Positions 48,650-59,188 of a DNA stretch of 64,000 nucleotides are shown one piece after another. The notes under the pieces were generated by a model. The model saw only the letters and a list, made by a program, of their open reading frames with translations. It was not told the origin of the DNA and searched no databases. Within the stretch, counting starts at the first letter, position 1. The number at the start of each line of letters is the position of its first letter. The DNA comes from Cinnamomum chago (Eukaryota; Streptophyta; Magnoliopsida; Laurales; Lauraceae): assembly GCA_038049695.1 (NCBI GenBank), contig CP142452.1, positions 77,093,501 to 77,157,500 on the forward strand. Reading direction: 5' to 3'. Both the position numbers and the translations under genes were made by a program.

Positions 48650-50369
48650 TTCATATTTCAGTTTTTTTTTTTTTTTTATAAAAAAAAAGGTCTTTATCAT
48701 TTATCATTTTTTAAAATATTTATCTAATGTGGCTTCTTAGAAATATTATCTTTCCAAACATCTCCCCCATTCCTCCATCATAGGTTATGTCTCAGACATG
48801 TGTAGGACTAGAGCTATAAAAATAAAAAATAAAAAATAAAAAATAAAAAAAGAAGGCAATCAGCCAAAGACTCTTAGGGCCCATTTGTCTAATGTTGTTT
48901 GAATTCCTAAGAATTAAAAGACTATAGTATCTCTAGAATCAGTAAAAAAATATAAAATAAAAGGTGAATATTCAAAAACGACCATCACATAATCTCCCCT
49001 TTACATGAAAAGTGAATCAAGAGGATAAGCCATTACCCAAACAATTCAAATCTTTGGAAACTCATAGTGTTATCTATGTTTTCACCTTATATTTTTGCCC
49101 GTTGCCTCTATAATGATACGTTGTTGGAACCCATTTGACCATAAATTCTTATTTATTCAATTTCATTCAAACAAAAGACCCAGCAAACCAAATTTTATTT
49201 GTGCTTGGAAATAAAAGTAGCAACTGTCAGTAACTTTCAATGGAGAAAAGAATATAGCCACTGAGAATAATACTTCATGTGTCTTGATAGAGTGGGAAGA
49301 CTTCGTTTGGGATATTAAGTTAGATAGAGCCTAAAGAATTAACCTATGTTGGTCCTAGGTTGATATATTCGTTCAGAGAGATTTTGTGAGAAAAATAGAA
49401 AACTGAATATGTGATTTCATTTGATTTTTAGTATTTTTAGATGTAAATAAGTAATAGAATATGATATAAATATGGTGAAATAATCACAATTCTTACAGTT
49501 TTTGAAAACTTTTTTTCTCAAAATGAAAACATAATAGTTTGTTAAAAGCTGATAATCATCTAATTTAAAGTCACATAATCATCAGTAGAAGTAAAAATAC
49601 TTACCTTACAAAACAAAACACAAAAAAGAAGTTAATCTTCTACTTGCCTTTTACCTACACCATTAATGCCATAGTCTTCTATCAACAACTGGCTACATTA
49701 ATTTGATTGCAATGTTGAGTACAGTGCGTGTAGGATTCTCACTAGCAATGGCAAATGCCGGCAAATTTTTGGACAGTTTGGTGGAAGAAACGTATCCATA
49801 TGGATATTGCTTAGATTTTTCACAATCACATTAGATATTTGAGAATCCTATTGTACTATGAAGAGATTTCCTTTAAAATCTTTAGAATGTCTATTTTTAG
49901 CAATTGTTAGATATTATGCCCAGATCTTCCTTACATATTTTACAGTAAAATCCAAAATTTTGAAGATACCCAAGAAAAGCTACATGAATTCGTTTAGTTA
50001 TCCAAAAGATCCTACATATAAATTCAAATCCGATCCCTCAAAAGAATCATATTCTCTTGTATAACTTCTCAAAACAACTAATCTACTCCTATTGTCCTTG
50101 GCACAAATTTTGCTCAACATATTGGAGATGGCATGCTATGAGATTTATAAGTTTGACTCATGAAGACATGTTTATAATTTGAGAAAGAAAAAAGGAGTCA
50201 GATTATGTGTTTTATAAGTAGCTCGCAGAAAAGGTCCATGCTAAGCCCGGGCCTAAAATATTCACAAGAATTCATTATTTGCAGGTAACAATAGTCAATA
50301 GATACTATAGTTTTTTGTAATTAAGGCCTGCTCATTCAGAGAATGACGACTCATAGTCGTAAACCTCAC
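48650..50369. other. Intergenic AT-rich DNA
   Basis: It includes an (AAATA)n stretch at about 48819-48850 and GCTAAGCCCGGGCCT at 50241-50255, which resembles GCTGAGCCCGGGCCC at 23449-23463 and may be a Helitron-type terminal word. No gene is supported. Confidence 0.4.
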
Positions 50370-50799
50370 CGCCTCATAATGAATAGAAGCATCCTTAGAT
50401 CTTAGCATTAGTATCAACATTGGAAGCGCATCGCATTCAACAATCTGTAAAATGATATATGTCAATAGCATCAATAACATTTTAAAGGGATGCTGAATTC
50501 CCAGTTATAAAGTATTGTCATTTGCCTGATTCTTTTTTTTCATCATTTTTAAAGGCTAGGGTTTGCAGTGCCCGTTGCACTTTTGTATCAGTAAATTCAA
50601 GCAACTCAACAAGAGGAGGAATCCCCCCTTCCATCCTAAGAAAAAAACCAGGACAAATTTCACACACTGGGTATCTTGGCACACAAGTAATATAAAAGGA
50701 AAAAAGTACACAACCCTTCCCAACCTGACACATGTTTTGATACTGCTGTTCTCATGAGAAAGATTAGTGATAACATCAGCTGCTCTATGAATAACACTG
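50370..50799 (-). pseudogene. ARIA-like BTB/armadillo-repeat gene fragment, introns retained
   Basis: Three minus-strand exons match consecutive parts of the armadillo region of ARIA (ARM repeat protein interacting with ABF2, an abscisic-acid signalling partner). Exon A, 50799-50725: SVIHRAADVITNLSHENSS. Exon B, 50635 to about 50535: MEGGIPPLVELLEFTDTKVQ. Exon C, 50444-50370: IVECDALPMLILMLRSKDAS. An 89-bp intron (50724-50636) keeps GT-AG and phase. Decay: four residues missing after KVQR, one extra A in the A-run near the end of exon B, and a GC instead of GT donor after it. Upstream BTB-side and downstream exons are absent. Retained introns show a DNA-level copy, not a retrocopy. Confidence 0.75.
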
Positions 50800-52340
50800 C
50801 TGATGTTGGAAACGGGTGGGTCATTCAGATAGGTTTTAAAAACTTTTGACCCACCTGATGCAATGATCAACTATCTAGAAAGCAACAAATCCAATCCAGG
50901 ATGAAATCCCTCAAACTCATAAATCATGTACAGCAATATAACATATCTAGAAGATAGAAAACAACACCTAAACAGCAACCACGACATCTACAACATACAT
51001 GGATGTAGATTATACATTTGGAGCTTTGTAGTGCTCTAATGGAGAAGTTGATCTCTTTCTTTGATGATGAACACTTTCATATATTTGAATGAAACGTCAT
51101 GCCTTTCCTTAAAGGGAAAACAAGAATCTCATAGAAACTGTTTGTTATGCTAGCGTTACTACTAACTTCAAAGTCAATCAATGAAGTGTGTAAACAACTA
51201 AAATAAGCATTTGATACTGAGCTGCAACAAATTCAGTTTGTCTTTGTACGTATTGAATTTTTCTTACTTTGGTTAGCACTCCCATCCTCTACAGAACAGA
51301 GTAGAAGAGTTGATCTAGAATACCTAGGTTACATTCTTATGTATTTCTTAAGAGGAAGGTCCAATTCTTTTGGCAGATTTGTATTTGTAGTTTTTTTGTT
51401 TCTTGGTATTTTTTTTCCTATGTATATCTCTATTTGTGAGCTTCAATTTAACTGAACTTCTATGATCACTTTGTATTATCATTTTCTTACAGGGTATAAA
51501 ATATAGCACTTTGTATCAAGCAAAAGAATATGCTAACTCTTGGAGAGATATTGCCTCTTTTACCTGATAGTACTTCGTCTTATAAAATAAAACAAAGCAC
51601 ATGTTAAATGCTAATATTGATCAATAGGTGCTCTGCAAATCTTACTTGTCAGAGTTCATATCATAGTTCCACCATTGTTGATCCTTGTCGCTTGAGGACA
51701 AGTTGGATTACTTCATTATTATTGATGGTCGGTGTGAGATGTTATTCTTCTTTGTAAGTTAAGACTAAAACCACCATCTTAGTTTTGTTATTCTGATGTC
51801 CTTAGCTAGTAAGATATAATTATTTTTTTTCCTTAATAGAATCTGATTTTGTAGTGAACATATAATGTTCATGGAAATTGGTTAGAACAATAAGTTCATC
51901 TGGTTCTTAGTTTTTATTTTTATTTTTTTTATAAAACTGCATGTTACCAATTTGACTATGCTTTCGACTAAACTCCAACTTTCGTAGGTCAAGTCTACCA
52001 AGAAAATGAAAAGTTGACCTAATAGGTTAAATAAAGTAAATTGAAAATTCTTTGTACACATTCATGATAAAATATTTAGAAATATGTGATTTATATCCTC
52101 AAAAAGTTATATAAATTCCTTATCGATTGTCTTTTGAGATCTCATTTTTCTCACTATATCATTATTTTATTATTTTCAAATGCATAGAAAAAAAAGTAGT
52201 GTTAGCTATATTTGGACATTGCACGGGCCTTGCAATTTACAATCACTCATTTTCAGTTGAAATTTTATTTTTAAATGCATTGAAGATTCTACTGATTTTT
52301 TAAGAACTTTATTTTTTTAAGATTTTCTTAGTAAAACCAT
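50800..52340. other. Intergenic DNA, nothing recognised
   Basis: It is AT-rich with no recognisable coding segment on either strand. GTCGCTTGAGGACAAGTTGGA near 51690 resembles a word found in LTR retrotransposons, but it is isolated. Confidence 0.4.
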
Positions 52341-54318
52341 CTTATATAAAAGAGAAAAAGTTGCTCAATTTTTTCGCTACACAACTATGGGGCCCACTTA
52401 AAGAAATGACCTGTCTTTTTTTTTTTTATGAAAGAGAAGAAATGACATGCTTGACCTTAACCTTCTTATCCTCCCTTTTATAAGGGTAGTTCATCTACAC
52501 CACCGTGGGGCCCACTTACTGCATTTATCAACTACCCTTATAAAAAAAAAAAGAAAGAAATGACCTGCTCTGTATTTTCTCTACACCACTATGTGGCCCA
52601 CTTGAAGAATTGACCCCTTTGTATTATAAAAGACCACTATGGGGCCCACTTGCACTAATAAATGACTTGTTGAATATTTTCTCTACACCACTATGGGGAC
52701 CCTCTCAAACAAATTAACACAACAAACACAGAAACTCAAAAAAAAAAAAAAAAGGGACTACCTTTCTCATCATTTGATCTCCCTTAAGAATCTCCGCAAG
52801 AATGATGCTCAAATGCTCAAAGGTAAGATTTTTGTATGCAAGCCCTTCTTTTCTTCATTGCTCCATCTCCATCTGTTTGTTACTTGATTTTTATTAAATT
52901 TTTTACGTGCTGGAATTGGTTGGTTCCACTTGAAGAAATGACCTTTCTTTTTTTTTTTTTTTTTTTATGAAAGAGAAGAAATGACCTATTTGACCTTGAC
53001 CTTCTTATCTTCCCTTTTACAAGGGTAGTTCATCTACACCACCGTGGGGCCCACTGGCTGCATGTCATGTCAAAAGACTTTCTCTACACCACCATGGGGC
53101 CCACTTACTGTATTTATCAACTACCCTTATAATAATAATAAAAAAAAAAGAAATGACCTGCTCAATATTTTCTCTCCACTACTATGTGGCCCACTTAAAG
53201 AATTGTCCCGTTTGTATTATAAAAGACCACTATGTGGCCCACTTGTACTAAGAAATGACTTGTTGAATATTTTCTCTACACCACTATGGGGACCCTCCCA
53301 AACAAACACAACAAACACAGAAACTCAAAAAAAAAAAAAAAAAGGACTACCTTTCTCGTCATTTCATCTCCCTTAAGAATCTCCGCGGGAATGATATTCA
53401 AATGCTCAAAGGTAAGATTTTTGTATGCAAGCCCTTCATTTCTTCATTGCTCCATCTCCATTTGTTTGTTACTTGATTTTATTAAATTTTTTATGTGCTG
53501 GAATTGGTTGGTTTGTTGAGAACAAGTGTCATCTTCGTTGAGAATAAGTGTCATCTTCTCTCTCTAAAATCTCCCATGACACGGAAAAAATATTCTTTCA
53601 AGAACTTTACCATTTTTGGAGCCCTTATAAAAGAGAACAAGTTGCTTAATCTTTTCTCTACACCACTATGGGGCCCACTTGAAGAAATGACCTGTTTTTT
53701 TTTTATGAAAGAGAAAAAATGACCTGCTTGACCTTGACCCGCTTATCTTCCCTTTTACAAGTGTAGTTCATCTACACCACCGTGGGGCCCACTTGTTGCA
53801 TGTCATGTCAAAAGATTTTCTCTACACCACCATGGGGCCCACTTACTGCATTTATCAACTACCCTTATTAAAAAGAAGAAATGACCTACTCTATATTTTC
53901 TCTACACCACTATGTGGCCCACTTGAAGAAATGACCCATTTGTATTATAAAAGACCACTATGGGGCCCACTTGTACTAAGAAATGACCTGTTGAATATGC
54001 TTTCTACACCACCATGGGGACCCTCTCAAACAAACACAACAAGAAAAACTTAAAAAAAAAGAAAAAGACCACATTTCTCGTCAATTCGTCTCCCTTAAGA
54101 ATCTTCGCAAGAATGATGCTCAAATGCTCAAAGGTAAGATTTTTGTGTGCAAACCCTTCTTTTCTTCATTGCTCCATCTCCATTGTTTGTTACTTGATTT
54201 TATTAATTTTTTTTATGTGCCGGAATTGGTTGGTTTGTTGAGAATAAGTGTCCTCTTCTCTCAAAATCTCCCATGACACAAAAAATATTCTTTCAAGAAC
54301 TTTACCATTTTAGGAGTA
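52341..54318 (+). repeat. Three tandem copies of a 0.5-0.75-kb promoter/first-exon-like unit
   Basis: Copies run at about 52341-52923, 52924-53615 and 53616-54318. Each has several short repeats of CTACACCACTATGGGGCCCA type, an A-run, the stretch CTCCCTTAAGAATCTCCGC, then ATGCTCAAATGCTCAAAG followed directly by a consensus splice donor GTAAGATTTTTGT (GT at 52823, 53412, 54134) and CTTCATTGCTCCATCTCCAT. Nine GGGGCCCAC words occur; these contain GGGCCCAC, the consensus of class I TCP transcription-factor sites. Open frames across the units have no recognisable domain. No gene body follows, because a hAT element begins at 54386. Confidence 0.8.
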
Positions 54319-54656
54319 AATGGCATTGGTGAATTCTCTGCAATGCATTGTTTCCTTGTGTGAAACTTTTTTCAATTGTCTTTATCAGGGGCGGACCTAG
54401 GAGTAGGCCCGAGGGGGCCATGGCCCCCCCTCTCAAATCACTAACCCCTAAGATTAATATGCTTTAATTAATTTATATAATAATTGTATAACAAGTGGCC
54501 CCCCCTGGAGGTTGCTGCTCTCCTCAGCTGCAGCCATGTGAGGAGGGCTGCAGCTGCTCCCCTCACATGCCTGCAGCTGATATTAAGGAGGGCTGCAACT
54601 GAGGGGAGCAGCCCTCATATATATATATATATATATATATAAAGAAGAGACCAAAT

Positions 54657-54839
54657 TTTTTTTTTTTGCTTTTTTTGCTATCGGAGGGTTCCCAACCCTT
54701 TGGGCTGGACTAATCCCTCCGGGCCCAGAGGGAAGCCGAGTAAAATCCCCTGTAGCCCCAGTGTGGTAGTGCAGTTTCGAACCCACAACCTCCAGGTGCA
54801 AACTGTGGTCTTAGGCCAACTGAGCTACCTCTTGGGTTT
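54657..54839 (-). mobile_element. tRNA-derived SINE copy A
   Basis: On the minus strand it starts AAACCCAAGAGGTAGCTCAG (box A region TAGCTCAGTTGG). Box B GGGTTCGAAACTGC follows, then a GGGATTAGTCCAGCC word and a poly(A) tail (T-run on plus). Target duplication AAGAAGAGACCAAAT (54642-54656) and AAGAAAAGACCAAAT (54840-54854) matches at 14 of 15. It lies inside the hAT element, between its end and the transposase gene. The style is similar to the Au SINE family, but I cannot confirm the family. Confidence 0.85.
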
Positions 54840-55349
54840 AAGAAAAGACCAAATTGAAATGGGCCTTCATCCATCTCTTCATGGACCTCGTCTGAGGTCT
54901 CCCAAGTCTCAAGTCCCAAAGCTAGAAAAGGGAAGCCCATAAGTCCTTCATCCCTTTGTAAATTGTAATGCAATAAAGTTAACAGCCCCTGATTTGTCGA
55001 TGAATAACTTGAGCCATTCAATTCCTCATTGTTTGGTTGAGATGGACAACCTTTTGGCTTCGGGTCTTGAATCTTGAGAAAAACGACTTATGTAGCATCA
55101 ACCCTAAAGTCCCTATCCCTGACATTCTAATAGGAAGAAAGCTGCAACCTGCAGACCGCCCCTGCTCACACATCTGCCCAACGGCCTGCTCCACCGCCTG
55201 CCGGCCTGATCCGATCAAAGTCATCATAGATCAGACGATCAGTTTGTGTGCCGTGTGCGCCTGTGGCTGTGGCTCTGCTGCAGCAGGTAAGCTTCCAAGT
55301 TCCACATTTTATACTTACAGAAACAGGAGAAAGTCCAAGTGGACAAACT

Positions 55350-55537
55350 TTTTTTTTTTTTTTTTTTTTGATAACGTAGAGTTCCCAGCCCTTTGGACCA
55401 GAATAATCCCTACGGGCCCAGGAGAGAAAGCCAGGTAAAATTCCCCTATGACCCTAGTGTGGTAGAGCAGTTTCAAACCCACAACCTCCGGGTACAAACC
55501 GTAGTCCTAGGCCAACTGAGTTACCCATTGGGGTTTA
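55350..55537 (-). mobile_element. tRNA-derived SINE copy B, same family as copy A
   Basis: On the minus strand it has box A TAACTCAGTTGG, box B GGGTTTGAAACTGC, a GGGATTATTCTGGTCC word, AGGGCTGGGAACTC, and a poly(A) tail of about 20. A perfect 13-bp target duplication AAGTGGACAAACT lies at 55337-55349 and 55538-55550. It aligns end to end with copy A at roughly 80% by eye, so the two are independent insertions of one family into the same hAT element. Confidence 0.88.
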
Positions 55538-56067
55538 AAGTGGACAAACTGGCTCTCTTGGATCCAAGGGCTCTCAGGGGGGACCGGGCCATGAATCGGT
55601 CCCCACCAATTTGTCCATGTAGCAATGCTCCAGAAACAAACCTAGGGCTAGGGATATGTTACAAGTGGTCTGCATGTGTTTGCTAATTGCTGCCCCCCTG
55701 TTGTCTTTTTGTGCAAAAACCACTGTCCCATGCCCCCATTTGTCCTTTTATTGTACTTTATTCAATTATTAGTCTTCTTTATGAGGAGATGTCCCACCCA
55801 CTTTATTTTATTTCTTTATTAATTTGTGCATGTATATGCTTGCTTTGTATTTTTTTTTATTATAATGTGTGCACTGCTATACCTGTTGGGTTTGTCACTT
55901 TACTTTTTCCTCATTAGTATGCTTTTGAACTATTTTTTTTTTAATTGTTTGCCTTTGCTTTTTTTTTTTTATATTATCAAATGATGTGTTGAGCTGGGCT
56001 TATCTACTTAACTTTAACTTGAATATGAAATCTATAATAAATATGGTTTTTATTTGATTTGTAAATG

Positions 56068-58924
56068 GGAAAGTCATCTATAATTGATGGATTTTTCAAA
56101 AGAAAAAATCCTACAAAGTTGGATGCTGATGGGCCATTGCCCACCTCTAACGTTGAAACTCCAATTGTTGAAAATCATCCTATAAAACTTCATGTAAGGA
56201 TCCGGCCCACCAGGCAGATATTGTCCGCTCTTGGCTCCCACACGGTTTGCCCTCACGGTTTTGTTTTCGGCCCCCACTCGGTTCGCCAAAACGCGTCTTA
56301 CCAAGTAAAGCTCGGCATCCCACATATAGCCCAGTCTCTGGGCAACCTCATAAGCGATGTGGGACGTGTTCTCACAATCCCACCTACTTAGAGGAGAGCC
56401 GCCCTCGGCTCTGATACCATTCTGTAAGGATCCGGCCCTCCATGCAGATATTGTCCGCTCTAGGCTCCCACACGGTTTGCCCTCACGGTTTTGTTTTCGG
56501 CCCCCACTCGGTTCGCCAAAACGCATCTTACCAAGTAAAGCTCGGCATCCCACATATAGCCCAATCTCAGGGCAGCCTCATAAGCGATGTAGGACGTGTT
56601 CTCACACTTCAAAAAACTGAAATTAATAATGATGATAATATTGGTTCTTTGGAGCGTGATCTAGGATTGTGTCGCCAGATATGGGAGTATGATGTCAATC
56701 AACGCGATGAAATTCGACGAAAGTACATAAAGGTTGGTCTATACCAACCGAAGCTCTCAAAGTATCCGAAATCTGGATCAATGGCTCATCCTCGTAGCTT
56801 TCAAGAGTCTTGGTTTAATTTATTTCTTTCACGGTTTGAATATTCTCCAGAGAAAAATGCAGTTTTTTGTCTTCCATGTTATCTCTTTCATAAGCCAATC
56901 GGACATGCTGGGCAAATTACATTCACTATTGACGGTTTTGGAATTGGAGGAAAGTTAGGGATGGAAGAAATTGTGCTTTCTTAAATCATATGGGAAAAGG
57001 TCCTAATACTTTTCATAAAGATGCCGAGAGATCATGTGAGGACTTGATGAACCAACCTCGACACATACAAATAGTGCTTGACAAGTTCACTTCTAAACAA
57101 ATTGCAAACAATCGGTTACGACTTAAGGCCTCGATTGATATTGTCCGATGGCTCGCATTTCAAGCTTGTGCTTTTAGGGGACATGATGAAAGTCAGAGTT
57201 CAATCAACCGTGGAAATTTTTTGGAGATGTTAAAGTTGTTGTGTTCTTATAATGAAAAGGTTTCAGAAGTTGTATTAGAGAAAGCTCCCAAAAATGCCTC
57301 ATACACATCACCAAAAATCCAAAAAGAAATTTTGCATGTGCTTTCAATTAAAGTGAAGAAGGCAATTCGTGAAGAAATTGGAGGTGCAAAGTTTTGTTTG
57401 ATTATTGATGAAGCTTCTGATGTGTCAAATAAGGAGCAAATGGCTATAGTTTTGAGATTTGTTGACAAAGATGGTTTTGTGAGTGAGCGTTTTTTTGGGC
57501 TTGTTCATATCTCCGACATTGCGGCATTGACCTTACAAAAAGATATATACTCTGTGTTGTCTTATCATAATCTCGATATTCAAAATATTCGAGGACATGG
57601 ATATGATGGTGCAAGTAATATATGCATGGTGAGTGGAAGGGATTACAAGCTTTGATTTCAAATGATTGTCCATATACTTACTATATTCATTGTTTTGCGC
57701 ATCGCTTGCAATTGACTTTAGTAGCAGCATCAAGAGAAGTTCTTCTTGTTCACCACTTTCTAACAACATTGACTAGTGTTGTCAATATTGTTGGCGCTTC
57801 ATGCAAGTGTAATGAACAATTGAAAATTGCTCAAGCATCTTACATTGCACATATGATTGCTTTGGATGAGTTGGAGAGTGGCAAAGGACTTAATCAAAGT
57901 GGAGCTCTACAACGTGCTGGAGATACTCGTTGGAGTTTTCACTTAAAATCAGTTTCTAGCTTAATGAAGATGTTCAGTTCAACATGTGCAGTCCTAATTA
58001 ATATCATTGATGATGGAACTACTCATTCCCAGCGAGCAGAGGCAGACTTTGCTTACAAGGCATTGACTTCCTTTGAATTTGTTTTCATCTTGCATATGAT
58101 GAAAGAAATTATGGAAATCACTGATTTACTTTGTCAAGCATTGCAACGCCAATCTCAAGATATTTTGAATGCCGTAGATCTTGTTTCATCAACTAAAGCA
58201 CTTATCCAAAATTTGAGAGATGTTAGATTGGATGCTTTCCTTACCAAGGTAAAATCATTTTGTGATGCACGCAACATGGATATCCCGGATATGGATGCTC
58301 CTTATGTGGTGAGATGAGGTCAAGCTCGTCAACAACAAGATGAGTTTACAATTAAGCATTATTATCGAGTGAATATTTTTTTATGCTGCAATTGATTCTC
58401 AGTTACAAGAATTAAATCGTCGATTTAATGAGAACGCAGTGGAGTTGCTTATTCTTAGTTCAGCTTTACATCCTCGACTTTCACTTGAGTCTTTTAAAAT
58501 TGATGACATTTGCCAGTTGGTAGAGAAGTTTTATCCCCAAGACTTCACAGATCATGAGAAAATGCAGTTGAGAATATAACTGAACCATTATGAGCATAAT
58601 GTAGTTCGACATAAAGACTTTAAAGAATTGTCAACTATTTCTGAACTGTGCCAATGGTTGGTAAGGACTGGAAGATCAACAGTGTACCAACTTGTTTTTA
58701 GAGCTATCGTCCTTGTGCTTACTCTTCCAATCTCCGCTGCAACTACTGAACGATTATTTTCAATCATGAGTCTTATTAAAATTAGACTTCGCAGCAAAAT
58801 GGAGGATGAGTTTCTCACAAACTCTTGTATTGTGTACATTGAGAGAGAAATTGCGGAGAAGTTTAGCAAAAAATCAATCATTGAAGACTTTCAAGATTTA
58901 AAAGAACGTCGAGTTCCATTTTGA
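56068..58924 (+). pseudogene. hAT transposase, TTF zinc finger / DUF4371 / hAT-C, broken
   Basis: The start is KSSIIDGFFKRKNPTKLD (the frame may begin at the ATG at 56065 or 56068). The TRIM inserts after about residue 41. Then come the TTF-type finger region (FCLPCYLFHKPIGH, about 56865-56910), DUF4371 with IIDEASDVSNKEQ (57400-57437) and GYDGASN (57602), HCFAHRLQLTLVAASRE (57690-57740) and the dimerisation motif LPISAATTERLFSIMSLI (58723-58776), ending in a stop at 58922-58924. It is similar to ZMYM1-like plant transposases. Breaks: the TRIM insertion; a frame change near 56985; one near 57635; an in-frame TGA near 58315; another stop near 58578. It would have moved its own element by cut-and-paste. 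Confidence 0.88.
56193..56606 (-). mobile_element. TRIM (miniature LTR retrotransposon), 414 bp, structurally whole
   Basis: Two 184-bp LTRs (56193-56376 and 56423-56606) flank a 46-bp interior. On the minus strand each LTR starts TGTGAGAACACGTCCCAC and ends GATCCTTACA. The PBS TGGTATCAGAGC (tRNA-iMet type) sits three bases inside the 5' LTR. The target duplication CTTCA lies at 56188-56192 and 56607-56611. The LTRs differ at about 8 of 184 positions, so the insertion is probably a few million years old, depending on the rate assumed. It is non-coding, as TRIMs are, and inserted within the hAT transposase gene. Confidence 0.93.
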
Positions 58925-59188
58925 TGGATTATGGAAGTTGGTATGTATTAAAATACAATTATTTATGTCAGCTAGATCCAAGTTTTCTTTTTAATGCGAG
59001 ATTTAGTCTTTGATTTTAATATATTTATCATGCTTGAACTTGGAAGTATGTCCAGAAAAAATATAAAAAAATATTAGATATCTTGATTTGTTAAAATATA
59101 TTTATTTAAGCTTGCGCCCCCCCACCCCCGCCCCCGCCCCCCACCACCACACACACGATGAAATCCTGGGTCCGCCCCTAGTCTTTAT

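Larger units (their letters stand above)
54386..59180 (+). mobile_element. Complete-ended hAT element (TTF/DUF4371 type), 4,795 bp
   Basis: The termini CAGGGGCGGACCTAGGA and (reversed) TAGGGGCGGACCCAGGA are flanked by a perfect 8-bp duplication GTCTTTAT (54378-54385 and 59181-59188). The left subterminal region (54500-54616) has repeated GGAGGGCTGCA/GCAGCTG words; the right has a C-rich stretch (59116-59143). A transposase gene on the plus strand starts near 56068, with a probable untranslated exon ending in GCAGCAG|GTAAGC at 55287. Two SINEs (54657-54839, 55350-55537) and a TRIM (56193-56606) have inserted since. Perfect target duplication shows a fairly young arrival, though the transposase is already broken. 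Confidence 0.93.

Noticed and set aside
54700-54842. Possible functional tRNA at SINE copies
   Set aside because: Box A and B are present, but the body cannot form a cloverleaf and both copies have SINE tails and target duplications.
55037-55438. 133-codon open frame in the hAT element
   Set aside because: It runs through a leader-type exon, an intron donor and a SINE, so it is not a real protein.
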